Shown here: piece by piece, positions 17,666-26,979 of the stretch
Numbering within the stretch: the stretch's first letter is position 1
Layout of the letters: each line of letters opens with the position of its first letter
Assembly (NCBI GenBank): GCA_001872625.1
Contig: MNXP01000047.1
Coordinates: 1-64,000 of the forward strand
Reading direction: 5' to 3'
From: Bacteroidetes bacterium CG2_30_33_31
GTDB lineage: Bacteria; Bacteroidota; Bacteroidia; Bacteroidales; UBA1556
Length of the DNA stretch: 64,000 bases
The notes under the pieces: generated by a model
The model's input: the letters and a program-made list of their open reading frames with translations, nothing else
Told to the model about the DNA's origin: nothing
Database searches by the model: none
Translations under genes and position numbers: made by a program

Positions 17666-18598
17666 ATGGAAAATATAAAAGATACTTATCTGGTAATCGT
17701 AAATCCAAATGCTGGTGGTAGACAAGGAAAAAAAGATTGGCCTAAGATAGAAGCTATGATTATAGATGCTGGTTTGAAGTACAAAAAAGTGCTTACAGAA
17801 TATAGACATCATGCTATAAAACTTACAAAAATGTATGTTGCTCAGGGTTATAGAAAATTAATTTGTGTAGGTGGCGATGGAACAATTAATGAAGTAGTGA
17901 ATGGAATTATGACTTCAAAAGCAAATCTTCAGGAAGTTTCTTTTGGTGTGATAATGATTGGAACTGGCAATGATTGGGGGAGAATGTTCGATATTCCTAC
18001 CGACTACAAAAAGGCTTTAAAAGTAATAATTGACGCTAAAAAATTTCAACAAGATGTTGGTCGTGTAACTTATTTTTTAGGCAAAGAAATTAAGGAAAGA
18101 TTCTTTATTAATGCTGCTGGTATTGGTTTCGATGCAATGGTGGTGCAAAATGCAAATACAAAAAAAGATAAGGGGAAATCTGGAAAATTTTCTTATCTTA
18201 TCACTCTTTTTAAAACCTTGATGAAATACAAAAACCTAAATATAAATGTAACTATTGAAGACCGACAACTTGTTGGCTCCGAATTATTTACCATGGGAAT
18301 TGGCATAGGAAGATTTAGTGGAGGCGGCATGCAACAAGTACCAAAAGCTGTAGCTGATGATGGATTATTTGATATTATGCTTGTGAATAATATTAGTAAA
18401 GCAAAAATTATTTATAAAATAAAAAAACTTTACAATGGCGAAATACTTGATTTAAAAGAAGTGAATATGTTTAAAGCAAAAAGCTTGGTGGTAAGCTCTA
18501 CCGACAAAGTGATGCTCGAAGTTGACGGAGAATCTCTTGGGCACTCTCCATTTACTTTTGAAATTATACCCGAAAGATTAAATGTGATAGTTAATTAA
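17666..18598 (+). CDS. Diacylglycerol/sphingosine kinase-family lipid kinase (YegS/DgkB-like)
   Basis: The DAGK catalytic motifs are in order: VNPNAGGRQGK (about 11-21), VGGDGTINEVVNG (about 72-84), and GTGNDWGR (about 101-108). The C-terminal lobe has SGGGMQ and EVDGE motifs. It phosphorylates a lipid at the inner membrane face; whether diacylglycerol or a sphingoid base cannot be decided from sequence, and many Bacteroidota make sphingolipids. The stop directly abuts the next start (TAAATG), so the genes are co-transcribed. Confidence 0.9.
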   Translation: MENIKDTYLVIVNPNAGGRQGKKDWPKIEAMIIDAGLKYKKVLTEYRHHAIKLTKMYVAQGYRKLICVGGDGTINEVVNGIMTSKANLQEVSFGVIMIGTGNDWGRMFDIPTDYKKALKVIIDAKKFQQDVGRVTYFLGKEIKERFFINAAGIGFDAMVVQNANTKKDKGKSGKFSYLITLFKTLMKYKNLNINVTIEDRQLVGSELFTMGIGIGRFSGGGMQQVPKAVADDGLFDIMLVNNISKAKIIYKIKKLYNGEILDLKEVNMFKAKSLVVSSTDKVMLEVDGESLGHSPFTFEIIPERLNVIVN

Positions 18599-19804
18599 AT
18601 GATTAAGAAAGTTATACAAATATTAACTATCATTTTTTTAATAGCAAATTCCTCTATTGCCCAAAATCAGAAAAGCGCCATTAGGTATTTGAAAAAGGCA
18701 AATATCGCCTTAGAAAAAATCACATCAGTTCAATATCATGTTACTTTCGAACAAAAAATGCCAGATATCTCGCAAAAGATAATATATGAAGGTGATGTTA
18801 AATATTCACTTAATCCGCGCGATGCTTTTTTTGGTTATGATTTATGGGTAACCAACTCCAAATGGTTCGACAGCTATTATTCTGCTGGAAAAATTTATAT
18901 GATAAATAAAATTGACAGTAATATCTACCCAGATAAATTTCTTGACCCACGAAAAATAAATATAAAAGAGAGCCCTTTTGTAGAAAATACTAACAACGAA
19001 TTTCTATCAATTTATCTTAGAGATAGAAATTTTTATACAAACCTCATTAACAATAGAAATATTGAAATTCAGAAAGTTAAGAATAAGTTTCTTTCCGATA
19101 CAATACATATTGTTGTCAGATATAAAACATCAATAATTGAAAATATTTCAGACACACTTTGGAACCTTCGCTACGATTTATATTTTTTGCACAGGAACAA
19201 AATAAATGTGGAAATAGAGAGAAAAAGTGAAGATATTAAAGGTAAATTTTATTCAAAAATCACTTTTGAAAACATGATTATTAATGCCGATTCCACTCGA
19301 GATTTCTTTCTTTCATACAATTTGCCAAAGGAATATAAGATTATAAAAAGTGATGTAAAAAAAACGATTACAAAACCTCCAGCGACATATTACGCAACAG
19401 CACCCGATTTTGAGCTTGCCGATACAGATGGGAAAAAAGTAAAATTAGCTGATTTCAAAGGGAAAATTGTTTTGCTCGACTTTTGGTTTTCGGCTTGTGC
19501 ACCTTGCATTAAGGCGTCACATTTTCTGGAAGAATACTCAAAAACTTATAATGATAGTGGTTTGGTTATCTTAGGAATGAACACTGTGGATGGAAAAGCA
19601 AAAATAAAAATGCATAACAAAAAATGGGGAATCACCTATAAAAGCTTGATTTGCACCAAAAATATAAAAAATGAATTTGATGTTGGCTCCTATCCCACTT
19701 TTATTTTAATTGACAAAGACGGAATGATAGTATATAAAACAGCTGGCTTTTCGCCCACTTTAATGAAAGCTATTAAAACGAAAATCATTGAATTTTTGCC
19801 TTAG
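18599..19804 (+). CDS. Secreted TlpA-like thioredoxin-fold protein with N-terminal extension
   Basis: A signal peptide (about 1-21, ending IAQ) is followed by about 240 residues resembling outer-membrane lipoprotein-sorting-type beta sheets (VQYHVTFEQKM). A C-terminal TlpA/AhpC-type thioredoxin domain begins near APDFELADTDGKKV. The redox motif is CAPC (near residue 302), and the cis-proline is in SYPTF. Likely a periplasmic disulfide reductase or oxidase. Its 3' end overlaps the convergent ppx gene by 20 bases. The target is unknown. Confidence 0.85.
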   Translation: MIKKVIQILTIIFLIANSSIAQNQKSAIRYLKKANIALEKITSVQYHVTFEQKMPDISQKIIYEGDVKYSLNPRDAFFGYDLWVTNSKWFDSYYSAGKIYMINKIDSNIYPDKFLDPRKINIKESPFVENTNNEFLSIYLRDRNFYTNLINNRNIEIQKVKNKFLSDTIHIVVRYKTSIIENISDTLWNLRYDLYFLHRNKINVEIERKSEDIKGKFYSKITFENMIINADSTRDFFLSYNLPKEYKIIKSDVKKTITKPPATYYATAPDFELADTDGKKVKLADFKGKIVLLDFWFSACAPCIKASHFLEEYSKTYNDSGLVILGMNTVDGKAKIKMHNKKWGITYKSLICTKNIKNEFDVGSYPTFILIDKDGMIVYKTAGFSPTLMKAIKTKIIEFLP

Positions 19805-20687
19805 ATATTTTCTTGAGATGCTTCTCGTACAGAATATGAACCATGCCATCGGCAAGTCCTATTTTAGGAACAATAATGCTTTCAACATTCAGAAAATCCA
19901 AGATTTTTAAATATATCTCAGCCGCTGGAACAATCACATCAGCACGGTCTTCACGAAAACCAAATTTACTCATTCTCTCCTCAATAGTGAGCGAATTTAG
20001 ATAATTATAAGAAGAAAGAAGATTGCTCTTAGCAAGAATTTTGCTCTCACTATCTCCATACAATTTGTTGATTTTATTGATGTTGCCGCCAGATCCAACA
20101 CAAAATACTTGTTCATAATCATCTTTCAAAAATTGAAGCCACGAGAATATTTCCTTCCAAATATTTTTTGGATAACTGTCATTTAAAATTCTCAGAGTGC
20201 CAATTTTGAAAGATTTAAGCTTTATCAAGTGGCCATCAATTTCAACAGAAATATCAGTGCTACCACCACCTACATCAATAAAAATTACAGGATTACTACT
20301 TCCCATTATTTCAAGTTTATTAGTACTTCTGATAATCGATGCCTCTTCCCTCCCACTAATAATTTTAATATCCATGCCTACTTTTTCTTTCACTTCATTC
20401 AAAATTTCAATACTGTTGGCGGCTTCACGCATAGCAGCGGTGGCAAGGGCGCAATATTCTTGAGGCTTGTAAACATCTATCAAAAGCTGAAATGCTTGCA
20501 TGGTTTTTACAAAATCCACCTTACGATTTAACGAAATTTTACCAATGGTAAAGGCATCAATTCCAAGTCGCAAGGGAATTCTTATAAGTGTTGCTTTCTC
20601 TACAACAATCTCATTTTCTATAAGTTGAGCATTTGCAAAAAGCAAACGAACGGCATTAGAACCAATATCAATTACGGCATAGAGCAT
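19785..20687 (-). CDS. ppx: Ppx/GppA exopolyphosphatase-family phosphatase
   Basis: An actin-like ATPase fold with AVIDIGSNAVRLLF at the N-terminus (phosphate 1 loop), ALATAAMREA, and FIDVGGGSTDISV (phosphate 2). At 300 residues it is the short Ppx/GppA form containing only the catalytic domains. Degrades polyphosphate or hydrolyses (p)ppGpp precursors. It sits directly downstream of ppk1 (3 bases), supporting a polyphosphate role. Confidence 0.92.
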   Translation of the reverse strand: MLYAVIDIGSNAVRLLFANAQLIENEIVVEKATLIRIPLRLGIDAFTIGKISLNRKVDFVKTMQAFQLLIDVYKPQEYCALATAAMREAANSIEILNEVKEKVGMDIKIISGREEASIIRSTNKLEIMGSSNPVIFIDVGGGSTDISVEIDGHLIKLKSFKIGTLRILNDSYPKNIWKEIFSWLQFLKDDYEQVFCVGSGGNINKINKLYGDSESKILAKSNLLSSYNYLNSLTIEERMSKFGFREDRADVIVPAAEIYLKILDFLNVESIIVPKIGLADGMVHILYEKHLKKISKAKIQ

Positions 20688-20690
20688 AGA

Positions 20691-22751
20691 TTATTGTTTG
20701 TTTAATTTTTCGAAATAATTGTAGGTTTCATCATGCGTATTTATCTTCCTTTCTTTTCCTGAAGGATTTATGTAATTATTTATTTTACCATTGTCTAAAG
20801 AGCGCGATTTTTGATTGTCTTTCCATTGAATATCAATAAGTTCCTTGATTTGTTTTTTAATATTTACATCTAAAATAGGGCAAATAATTTCAAATCTATG
20901 ATCTAAATTTCGTGTCATTATATCAGCCGAAGAGATGAAATATTCAGGATTTCCACCATTTGCAAAAATAAAGATGCGCGAATGCTCCAAATATCTTCCA
21001 ACAATGCTTCTTGCTTCTATATTTTCACTCATGCCTGGGATACCAGATTTGATAATATTTATACCTCTTATAATTAATTTAAATTTTACACCCTCCTCAT
21101 TTGCTTCATAAATCTTTTCGGCAACTTTATCATCCACTAAACTATTGGCTTTAAGCATCACCCAAGCTTCTTCGCCAAGTCTTTTATTTCGCATTTCTTG
21201 TAAAATCTTGGTAATAATAAAGCTCCTCAAATTAAAAGGAGAAACATGAAGAACTTTAAATTTTGGAGGCAAATATCGCGACTCAAGTAGATTAAAAATA
21301 TTATTAATGTCAGCAGCAATATCCTGATTAGCTGTTAATAAACTCAGGTCTGAATATACTTTTGCGGTAGATTCATTAAAATTTCCAGTGCTTATATTTG
21401 AATAATAAACATTATTTCCATGTTCTTTTCTTCTTACCAAAATTACTTTTGCATGTACTTTAAGTCCTTGAATTGTTGGCAGAACTTTTATACCCTCATT
21501 TTGAAGAGAACGAGCCCAATAAATATTATCTTCTTCGTCGAAACGAGCTTGAAGCTCTATGAAAACCGTAACAATTTTACCATTTCTGGCAGCATTAATA
21601 AGAGCATTCATCACTCTGGATTTCTTTGCAGCTCTATAAAAAGTCATTTTTATACTCTTTACTTGCGGATCTATAGATGCCTCGCGCAAAAAATCGATTG
21701 TATGCTGAAAAGGTTGATAAGGATAATTAATCATGATATCCTTTTTTGCAATTACCGAGAAAATACTTTTATTATCGGGAATGTCGGGATGCGAAACTGG
21801 AGGTTGAGGTTTAAAAGTATGACCTTTGTGCAATTCTGGAAAATTCATAAAATCTTTAAAATTATGATATCTTCCTCCACCTCTCAACTGGTCGTATGAT
21901 GTAATGATATTTAGCTTTTTAGTAACTTTTTTCAACAAAGTTTCTGGCATTTCTTTGTCATACACAAATCGAACAGGCAAGCCTTTCTTTCTCTTTTTTA
22001 CACTGTCGCTCATGATTTCCAGAAAACTTTTTGAAACGTCGTTGTCGATATCCAACTCGGCATCTCTGGTAAATTTTAGAATATAACCTGCAAAAGTGTC
22101 GAAGCCATAAATGCTAAAGATATCGTCGAGATTATAACGTATAACATCTTCAATAAACATAAAAAATATTTTATCATCAATTTTGGGCAAAACCACAAAA
22201 CGCGAAATATCATCAGTAGGAATCTGAATTAAAGCTTGTTTCTCTTTAATTTTTCCTTTACTATCGGTCATTTGTATGGCTAAATAAATAGCTTTATCTT
22301 TCAGATTATAACCACCTTCAAATTTATCTAAAACAATGGGGAAAATAACGGGTCGTACTTTCAGCTGAAAAAATTTCCTTATAAATGTGCCTTGTTCAGT
22401 TGAGACTTCTTTCTCATTTAGCAAAAAAATATTCTGTTTACGCATTGAAACTTGAATCTCATCAAAGGCTGCAGTATATTTAAGCTCTTGATCTTCAACA
22501 TAAGTAAGTATTTCTGCTAACAAGCCTTTGTATTTTTTGGCTTCTTCAGGATGATATTTTACATTAATTTTGATGAGCCTACTTATGGTGGCAATTCTTA
22601 CTTTAAAAAATTCATCGCGATTATTTGAGAAAATTCCCAGAAATCTTATTCTTTCTAAAAGTGGATTTCTTGGGTCTATAGCTTCTTGAAGGACTCTTTC
22701 GTTAAAGTGAAGCCAACTAATTTCACGGTTTATAGTTTTGCCATCATTCAT
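20691..22751 (-). CDS. ppk1: Polyphosphate kinase 1
   Basis: Makes polyphosphate reversibly from ATP. The 686-residue length is standard. Recognisable pieces are the N-terminal REISWLHFNERVLQEA, the ATP-binding region, the phosphorylated His in GLKVHAKVILVRR (about residue 439), NISTGNFNESTAKVYSD, and the second catalytic His in YLEHSRIFIF. It overlaps sixA by 4 bases and is followed by ppx, forming a polyphosphate module. Confidence 0.97.
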   Translation of the reverse strand: MNDGKTINREISWLHFNERVLQEAIDPRNPLLERIRFLGIFSNNRDEFFKVRIATISRLIKINVKYHPEEAKKYKGLLAEILTYVEDQELKYTAAFDEIQVSMRKQNIFLLNEKEVSTEQGTFIRKFFQLKVRPVIFPIVLDKFEGGYNLKDKAIYLAIQMTDSKGKIKEKQALIQIPTDDISRFVVLPKIDDKIFFMFIEDVIRYNLDDIFSIYGFDTFAGYILKFTRDAELDIDNDVSKSFLEIMSDSVKKRKKGLPVRFVYDKEMPETLLKKVTKKLNIITSYDQLRGGGRYHNFKDFMNFPELHKGHTFKPQPPVSHPDIPDNKSIFSVIAKKDIMINYPYQPFQHTIDFLREASIDPQVKSIKMTFYRAAKKSRVMNALINAARNGKIVTVFIELQARFDEEDNIYWARSLQNEGIKVLPTIQGLKVHAKVILVRRKEHGNNVYYSNISTGNFNESTAKVYSDLSLLTANQDIAADINNIFNLLESRYLPPKFKVLHVSPFNLRSFIITKILQEMRNKRLGEEAWVMLKANSLVDDKVAEKIYEANEEGVKFKLIIRGINIIKSGIPGMSENIEARSIVGRYLEHSRIFIFANGGNPEYFISSADIMTRNLDHRFEIICPILDVNIKKQIKELIDIQWKDNQKSRSLDNGKINNYINPSGKERKINTHDETYNYFEKLNKQ

Positions 22752-23239
22752 AATAAAGTTTTTGGCGAAGTAAATAATAATGAAGAAATTGAAATAGTAT
22801 TTAAAGATATTTCGTTCCAGTTTTCAATTTTAAATGAAGCTTGAGCGAGCCCTGAAGTTGGCAACCAATCAATGGTAGAATCAAAATACTCACTCACAAA
22901 TTCTGTTAGCCCAGGATTGTGTCCCACAATCATCAAGTTTTGTATGCTACTATGCTGGCTGCCAATGATGTTTGCAATTCGAGAAGAATGACTTGGATAG
23001 AGATTGCTGTTTTCGGTAAGTTTGCATCCCAGATTTGAAGAAATTATTTTGGCAGTTTGCAAGGCTCTTTTTGCTGGGCTTGAAATAATTAAATCTATTT
23101 TAGCTAAGTTACTTGATAAAAAACTTGCAATACTTTGGGTGCGTTCAATACCTTCGGTAAGGAGCACTCTATCAAAATCATCAACATTTTGATTAGCCCA
23201 AGATGATTTACCATGTCGTAAAATGTATAGTGTTTTCAT
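22748..23239 (-). CDS. sixA: SixA-like phosphohistidine phosphatase
   Basis: A histidine phosphatase of 163 residues. LYILRHGKSSW carries the RHG catalytic motif (about residues 8-10), SSPAKRALQTA has the second Arg, and IVGHNPGL the second catalytic His. Family members dephosphorylate HPt-type phosphohistidines. Linkage to ppk1 is common, and in this case the stop codon overlaps the ppk1 start. A free HPt protein (4681) is also encoded in this window, though no direct link is shown. Confidence 0.9.
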   Translation of the reverse strand: MKTLYILRHGKSSWANQNVDDFDRVLLTEGIERTQSIASFLSSNLAKIDLIISSPAKRALQTAKIISSNLGCKLTENSNLYPSHSSRIANIIGSQHSSIQNLMIVGHNPGLTEFVSEYFDSTIDWLPTSGLAQASFKIENWNEISLNTISISSLLFTSPKTLL

Positions 23240-23299
23240 GAGCCTAAAGATAAAATTATTTTTAAATGCTATAAATATTTTTTTTGAAAACAGTTATAA

Positions 23300-23914
23300 T
23301 CAATCCTGTTTTTTCTGCTTGAAATACTGCTCCATAAGGCGCGAAACGTATTTTCCAAATACATCAAACTCAATATTTATGAGGCTTCCTTTTCGAATAT
23401 TATGAAAATTTGTGTGCTCAAAAGTAAACGGAATTATAGCTACCGAAAACATTCCTTCTTCTGAGTCAACCACTGTAAGGCTAACTCCATTTACCGAAAT
23501 GGAACCTTTTTCGACTGTAATATTATTCTTAGATTTATCGTAGCTAAAATAATACCTCCAACTACCATTTTCTTCTGTAATATTTTCACATACAGCGGTT
23601 TGATCTACATGACCTTGAACAATATGGCCGTCGAATCTATTTTCCATACTCATAGATCTTTCGAGATTTACCTCGTAGTTAGGTCTCCATTCGCTCAGGC
23701 ACGTTTTGTCCAGAGTTTCTTGAATTGCGGTAACCACATATTGGTTTTTTGTTTTATCAATTTTTACTACAGTCAGGCAAACGCCATCATGTGCCATCGA
23801 CTGGTCGACTTTTAATTCTTGAGTTAAATCTGATTCAATTGTAAAGTTGATATTAGTTCTGTCGTGATCTACTGCCACAACTTTTCCCATAGCTTCTATT
23901 ATTCCCGTAAACAT
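23300..23914 (-). CDS. ribE: Riboflavin synthase alpha subunit
   Basis: Dismutates two lumazines to riboflavin. It contains two similar barrels: the first opens MFTGIIEAMGKV and has MAHDGVCLTVV; the second has GHIVQGHVDQTA and SVNGVSLTVVD. 204 residues is standard. No FMN riboswitch is recognisable upstream: the gene starts 10 bases after a T9SS cargo gene. Confidence 0.96.
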   Translation of the reverse strand: MFTGIIEAMGKVVAVDHDRTNINFTIESDLTQELKVDQSMAHDGVCLTVVKIDKTKNQYVVTAIQETLDKTCLSEWRPNYEVNLERSMSMENRFDGHIVQGHVDQTAVCENITEENGSWRYYFSYDKSKNNITVEKGSISVNGVSLTVVDSEEGMFSVAIIPFTFEHTNFHNIRKGSLINIEFDVFGKYVSRLMEQYFKQKKQD

Positions 23915-23924
23915 TTTTTTATAA

Positions 23925-26507
23925 TTACTTGTTTCTGTAAAGCGTTATAGTTCCTTTGATATCGCGCGGTATAATGCCTTCAAGGCGCTGCTCAAACACG
24001 GTGCAAACATAAAAATAAACACCTTCGCTACAATCATTTTTTGAATTCATATCTTTGCCATCCCACAAGATATTGGGGTCGTTGCTTACAAAAACCAACG
24101 CTCCCCAACGATTATATATTTTTAAGTCAATTTTTTCTACATAATCGTAAGGAAAAGGGTGAAAAAAATCGTTGAAATTATCGCCATTTGGAGTGAAAAC
24201 ATTAGGCAACACATAAGGATTACAACCGTCGATATCAACGCAAACAATAGAGCTAAAGTTACTTTGATTACCGTTGGAATCTATTGCCACAACTGAGTAA
24301 CAACCAGCAATAGAGTTAATTGGTGCATGAGTATAGCTTGTATCAAATCTGCTTGTAGAAAAATATATTTCAGTGAAATCACCATTGAAAAAGGGGGTGA
24401 AAAATAATTTGTATTGGGTAATATCATGGGCACATTTGTTACTTGGAATATTCCAAGTAATATAGTTTTTCTTTTGCTGACAGTCATAATTTACATTTAA
24501 TATTGGTGCACAAGGAGGCGTGATATCTTTTGGTATTCCGCAATTTATTTGAGAGAAATTTATTAGTGGTTTTGTAAAGCTATTTGAAAAATATTCGCCA
24601 AGGCTTTTAATTTTGTAGCAATATGTAGTAGCATTTACTAAGTTGGAATCGATATAAAATTTATTTGTGGTAGTGGCAATAGAATCAAATGTATTGGTAA
24701 TATTCTGCTTATAAATAATATAACTTTTGTTGTTCCATGGTACATCTTCATCCCAAACTATTTTCAATTGTTTATCGCTTGGTTCCAATTTAATATAAAC
24801 TGAAGAGGCAGTTTGAGTATTGCCAATTGTGTACCTATTTCCTAACTGATTATTTATAAAATCTATTTTAAAATTATGAACTATTTCGCTAGTATTCAGC
24901 ATTATAGCCTGATAAACTGTATCATTAATATGATTCAGAGAATCAATCAAAATCATACTCAAATTTCCTTTTCCTTCTGAATGGTATATGAGATATTTAT
25001 ATGGACCAGGAATTGCAATTGTGTCCAATTCAGAAGGTTTCGACCATTTCAGAGTTATTTTGCCAGCAAATTTATCGGTAGAATCAACGGTTACATGAGT
25101 CATCACGGGCACATCTTTAGATAGTGAAGCGCAAGCTTCTAAAGAAGGATAACTTTCGGCACTATCGGGGAAAAGAGCTACTATCATATAACAATAATCA
25201 TTACCATGGAGCAGTCCATAACCATTATCATTATCAATATAAGATGTATCTGAATTTGAATTTGTACTGCCAATCTTCACATAGCCAGTCCATGCTGGCA
25301 CTCCAGTTTCGCAACTTGATGGCACATATCCCAAATATCCTTGATGTCGATATATATCATAGCGTTTTACATTTTGGCAATGGTGTTTGTTCCATTTAAG
25401 TTTTATCGAATTCCCTTGAGAAGATGCCTGAAGATTTTTTGGAGAAGTTGCAACAACTTTTATTCTCAAAGTTTTAATATCAACAAGATTGACAGGTGAG
25501 CCATTGTCCTTGGCTTTAAAAGTCATCTGATAAGCTTGCTTTTGAACTTCGGAACAAGAAGGAGTCCAACTAAATATGGACGAAACTGAACCCATGCCAT
25601 AGGTTGGCTGCGAGAATGAAGCTGGATTATTAGGCAAAATAATTGGGCCACCACTGCCTGTGAGCGTAATGATGTCGTTATTTATATCATTGGAAATCAC
25701 ATTAATACTAATAGTGGAATCCACCTCTACGCAAGTGTCCTGCATAGTAGTAATTATTGGTGGGTCATTATTACAAGAGGCTATGGTTATTTGCATGTCG
25801 CGCCTTACACTTCCTATAAAAACTCCAAATCTAAATTCATTAATAATAATTGCAATATTATATTCGCCTTGCTGAGTTGGGCTATCCCAAGTGAAAGTGC
25901 CGGTAATAGGATTTATGCTTAAAGAATAAGATGCTACTGGGAAAGTAAAACCTGGAATATTTATACCACCGCTGCCTTTGCATACTGCTAAAGAATAAGA
26001 TAAGCTATCACCATCGGGGTCATAAGCAGAAGGATTGTGATAAAATGGATATCCAACACAACCATTATCAATTGGTGGATTTAGCAGTTGCACTGAATTA
26101 TTCACACCAATAAATGGATTTATCACAACCACAGTTTCAATGTAGAAGGGCACATTTACAGAATTTGGAATATTTGTAACGCCGCCATTTCTGTTAGGGT
26201 CTTCAATTGAAACCACAAAAGTACCTGGCCCAGTAAATGTGTGATTGCCAGAATATTTGTTTTTATTAGTGTAATTTCCAATATAAACTTTTTGGTAGCG
26301 GTTCACTATTGAATTTGAGCCATCTCCCCAATCTACTGTCAAAGATGGTCTATCGGCAAAACTTATAGAATATGTATAAGTCAGTACTGTAAATTTATAT
26401 GTATAACCTGAAATGTGTTCAAATGTAATTTCTCCCGCACGGTTATGCGTTGCATAAGAGAGAAAAAACATTGCCATAAATCCTAATGAAAGTAATATTT
26501 TAAACAT
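23925..26507 (-). CDS. Large secreted protein with T9SS type B (gliding-motility-type) C-terminal sorting domain
   Basis: A signal peptide (MFKILLSLGF to about residue 20) is followed by about 750 residues of Ig/PKD-like and fibronectin type III-like beta domains (TVDWGDGS, SYDPDGDSLSYSL-like stretches). The type B CTD is clear from LPNVFTPNGDNFNDFF through KIYNRWGALVF to GVYFYVC. Such proteins are exported by SecYEG, then the type IX system, and attached to the surface. The frame extends 10 codons upstream, but a perfect -7 box lies there, so 26507 is chosen. About 860 residues. Likely a surface adhesin or motility-associated protein; the substrate is unknown. Confidence 0.9.
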   Translation of the reverse strand: MFKILLSLGFMAMFFLSYATHNRAGEITFEHISGYTYKFTVLTYTYSISFADRPSLTVDWGDGSNSIVNRYQKVYIGNYTNKNKYSGNHTFTGPGTFVVSIEDPNRNGGVTNIPNSVNVPFYIETVVVINPFIGVNNSVQLLNPPIDNGCVGYPFYHNPSAYDPDGDSLSYSLAVCKGSGGINIPGFTFPVASYSLSINPITGTFTWDSPTQQGEYNIAIIINEFRFGVFIGSVRRDMQITIASCNNDPPIITTMQDTCVEVDSTISINVISNDINNDIITLTGSGGPIILPNNPASFSQPTYGMGSVSSIFSWTPSCSEVQKQAYQMTFKAKDNGSPVNLVDIKTLRIKVVATSPKNLQASSQGNSIKLKWNKHHCQNVKRYDIYRHQGYLGYVPSSCETGVPAWTGYVKIGSTNSNSDTSYIDNDNGYGLLHGNDYCYMIVALFPDSAESYPSLEACASLSKDVPVMTHVTVDSTDKFAGKITLKWSKPSELDTIAIPGPYKYLIYHSEGKGNLSMILIDSLNHINDTVYQAIMLNTSEIVHNFKIDFINNQLGNRYTIGNTQTASSVYIKLEPSDKQLKIVWDEDVPWNNKSYIIYKQNITNTFDSIATTTNKFYIDSNLVNATTYCYKIKSLGEYFSNSFTKPLINFSQINCGIPKDITPPCAPILNVNYDCQQKKNYITWNIPSNKCAHDITQYKLFFTPFFNGDFTEIYFSTSRFDTSYTHAPINSIAGCYSVVAIDSNGNQSNFSSIVCVDIDGCNPYVLPNVFTPNGDNFNDFFHPFPYDYVEKIDLKIYNRWGALVFVSNDPNILWDGKDMNSKNDCSEGVYFYVCTVFEQRLEGIIPRDIKGTITLYRNK

Positions 26508-26524
26508 AAAAAAATTTATTATTG

Positions 26525-26532
26525 CAAAAATA
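26525..26532 (-). promoter_or_regulatory. -7 promoter box TATTTTTG before the T9SS type B gene
   Basis: On the minus strand a perfect TAnnTTTG box ends 17 bases before the ATG at 26507. It overlaps the longest reading frame and decides the start codon. It also separates this gene from the terminated transcript upstream. Confidence 0.5.
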
Positions 26533-26624
26533 GTCAATATTTCGACCCAATGCTTAACGATTATAGTCTTATATTATTTGCAGACACAATTATATTAAAA
26601 TGTTGTCCAATATTATTTTGGAAG

Positions 26625-26656
26625 CAAAAAAAGGGTCGCAAGTTAATGCGACCCTT
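26625..26656 (-). terminator. Rho-independent terminator of a minus-strand transcript
   Basis: A 10-bp perfect stem (26631-26640 with 26647-26656, AAGGGTCGCA/TGCGACCCTT) with a 6-base loop. On the minus strand it is followed by a T tract. It lies 324 bases beyond the end of the polyprenyl synthase gene, too far to be its obvious terminator. Confidence 0.85.
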
Positions 26657-26790
26657 AACCAGGAATATGTCGAGATACACTCGACGCGGCCAATTGGGAG
26701 TAGGCCTTCTCTTTAAAAAACAAATCTTTTAGATATTTTTAGCACTCATTATAATTTCATATTCCTAGCAACATTTTGAATAATCGTATA
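26625..26790 (-). ncRNA. Candidate structured small RNA (about 165 nt, unidentified; 6S-like size)
   Basis: Minus strand. A closing stem pairs 26758-26766 with 26661-26669 (AGGAATATG/CATATTCCT, 9 perfect pairs, extendable by three G-U or G-C pairs). Inside are a perfect 6-bp hairpin (26680-26685 with 26669-26674, GTCGAG/CTCGAC) and a GGCC/GGCC hairpin (26703-26706 with 26688-26691). A strong terminator follows immediately. A possible promoter, TTG-N21-TAACTTCC, has its -7 at 26797-26804. All three minus-strand frames are closed. Size and bubble-like layout resemble 6S RNA, but I cannot match a consensus. Confidence 0.55.
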
Positions 26791-26979
26791 ACTGTGGGAA
26801 GTTACGATTAGATAAATTAAATTTTCAACAATCATTTAAAAAAATAAGAAAGTAATTTGGCAATAATTATTTTACATGCTGATTCTAAGTATTATAAAAT
26901 ACCAGCTTGAATTATTAAGATTAATAAAATTGATTTTGAAAATTTGAATTTTAAAAAAATCCAAAATTTGGAATTTATA

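Noticed and set aside
21420-21899. Plus-strand frame of 159 codons within ppk1
   Set aside because: Antisense shadow of a well-conserved gene; its composition (Phe/Ser/Tyr-rich) is not protein-like.
23915-23924. FMN riboswitch in front of riboflavin synthase
   Set aside because: Only 10 bases separate the genes; no RFN element could fit and none is seen in the upstream coding region.
26550-26732. Plus-strand 60-codon frame over the candidate ncRNA
   Set aside because: It reads through a terminator stem and has no promoter or conserved feature.
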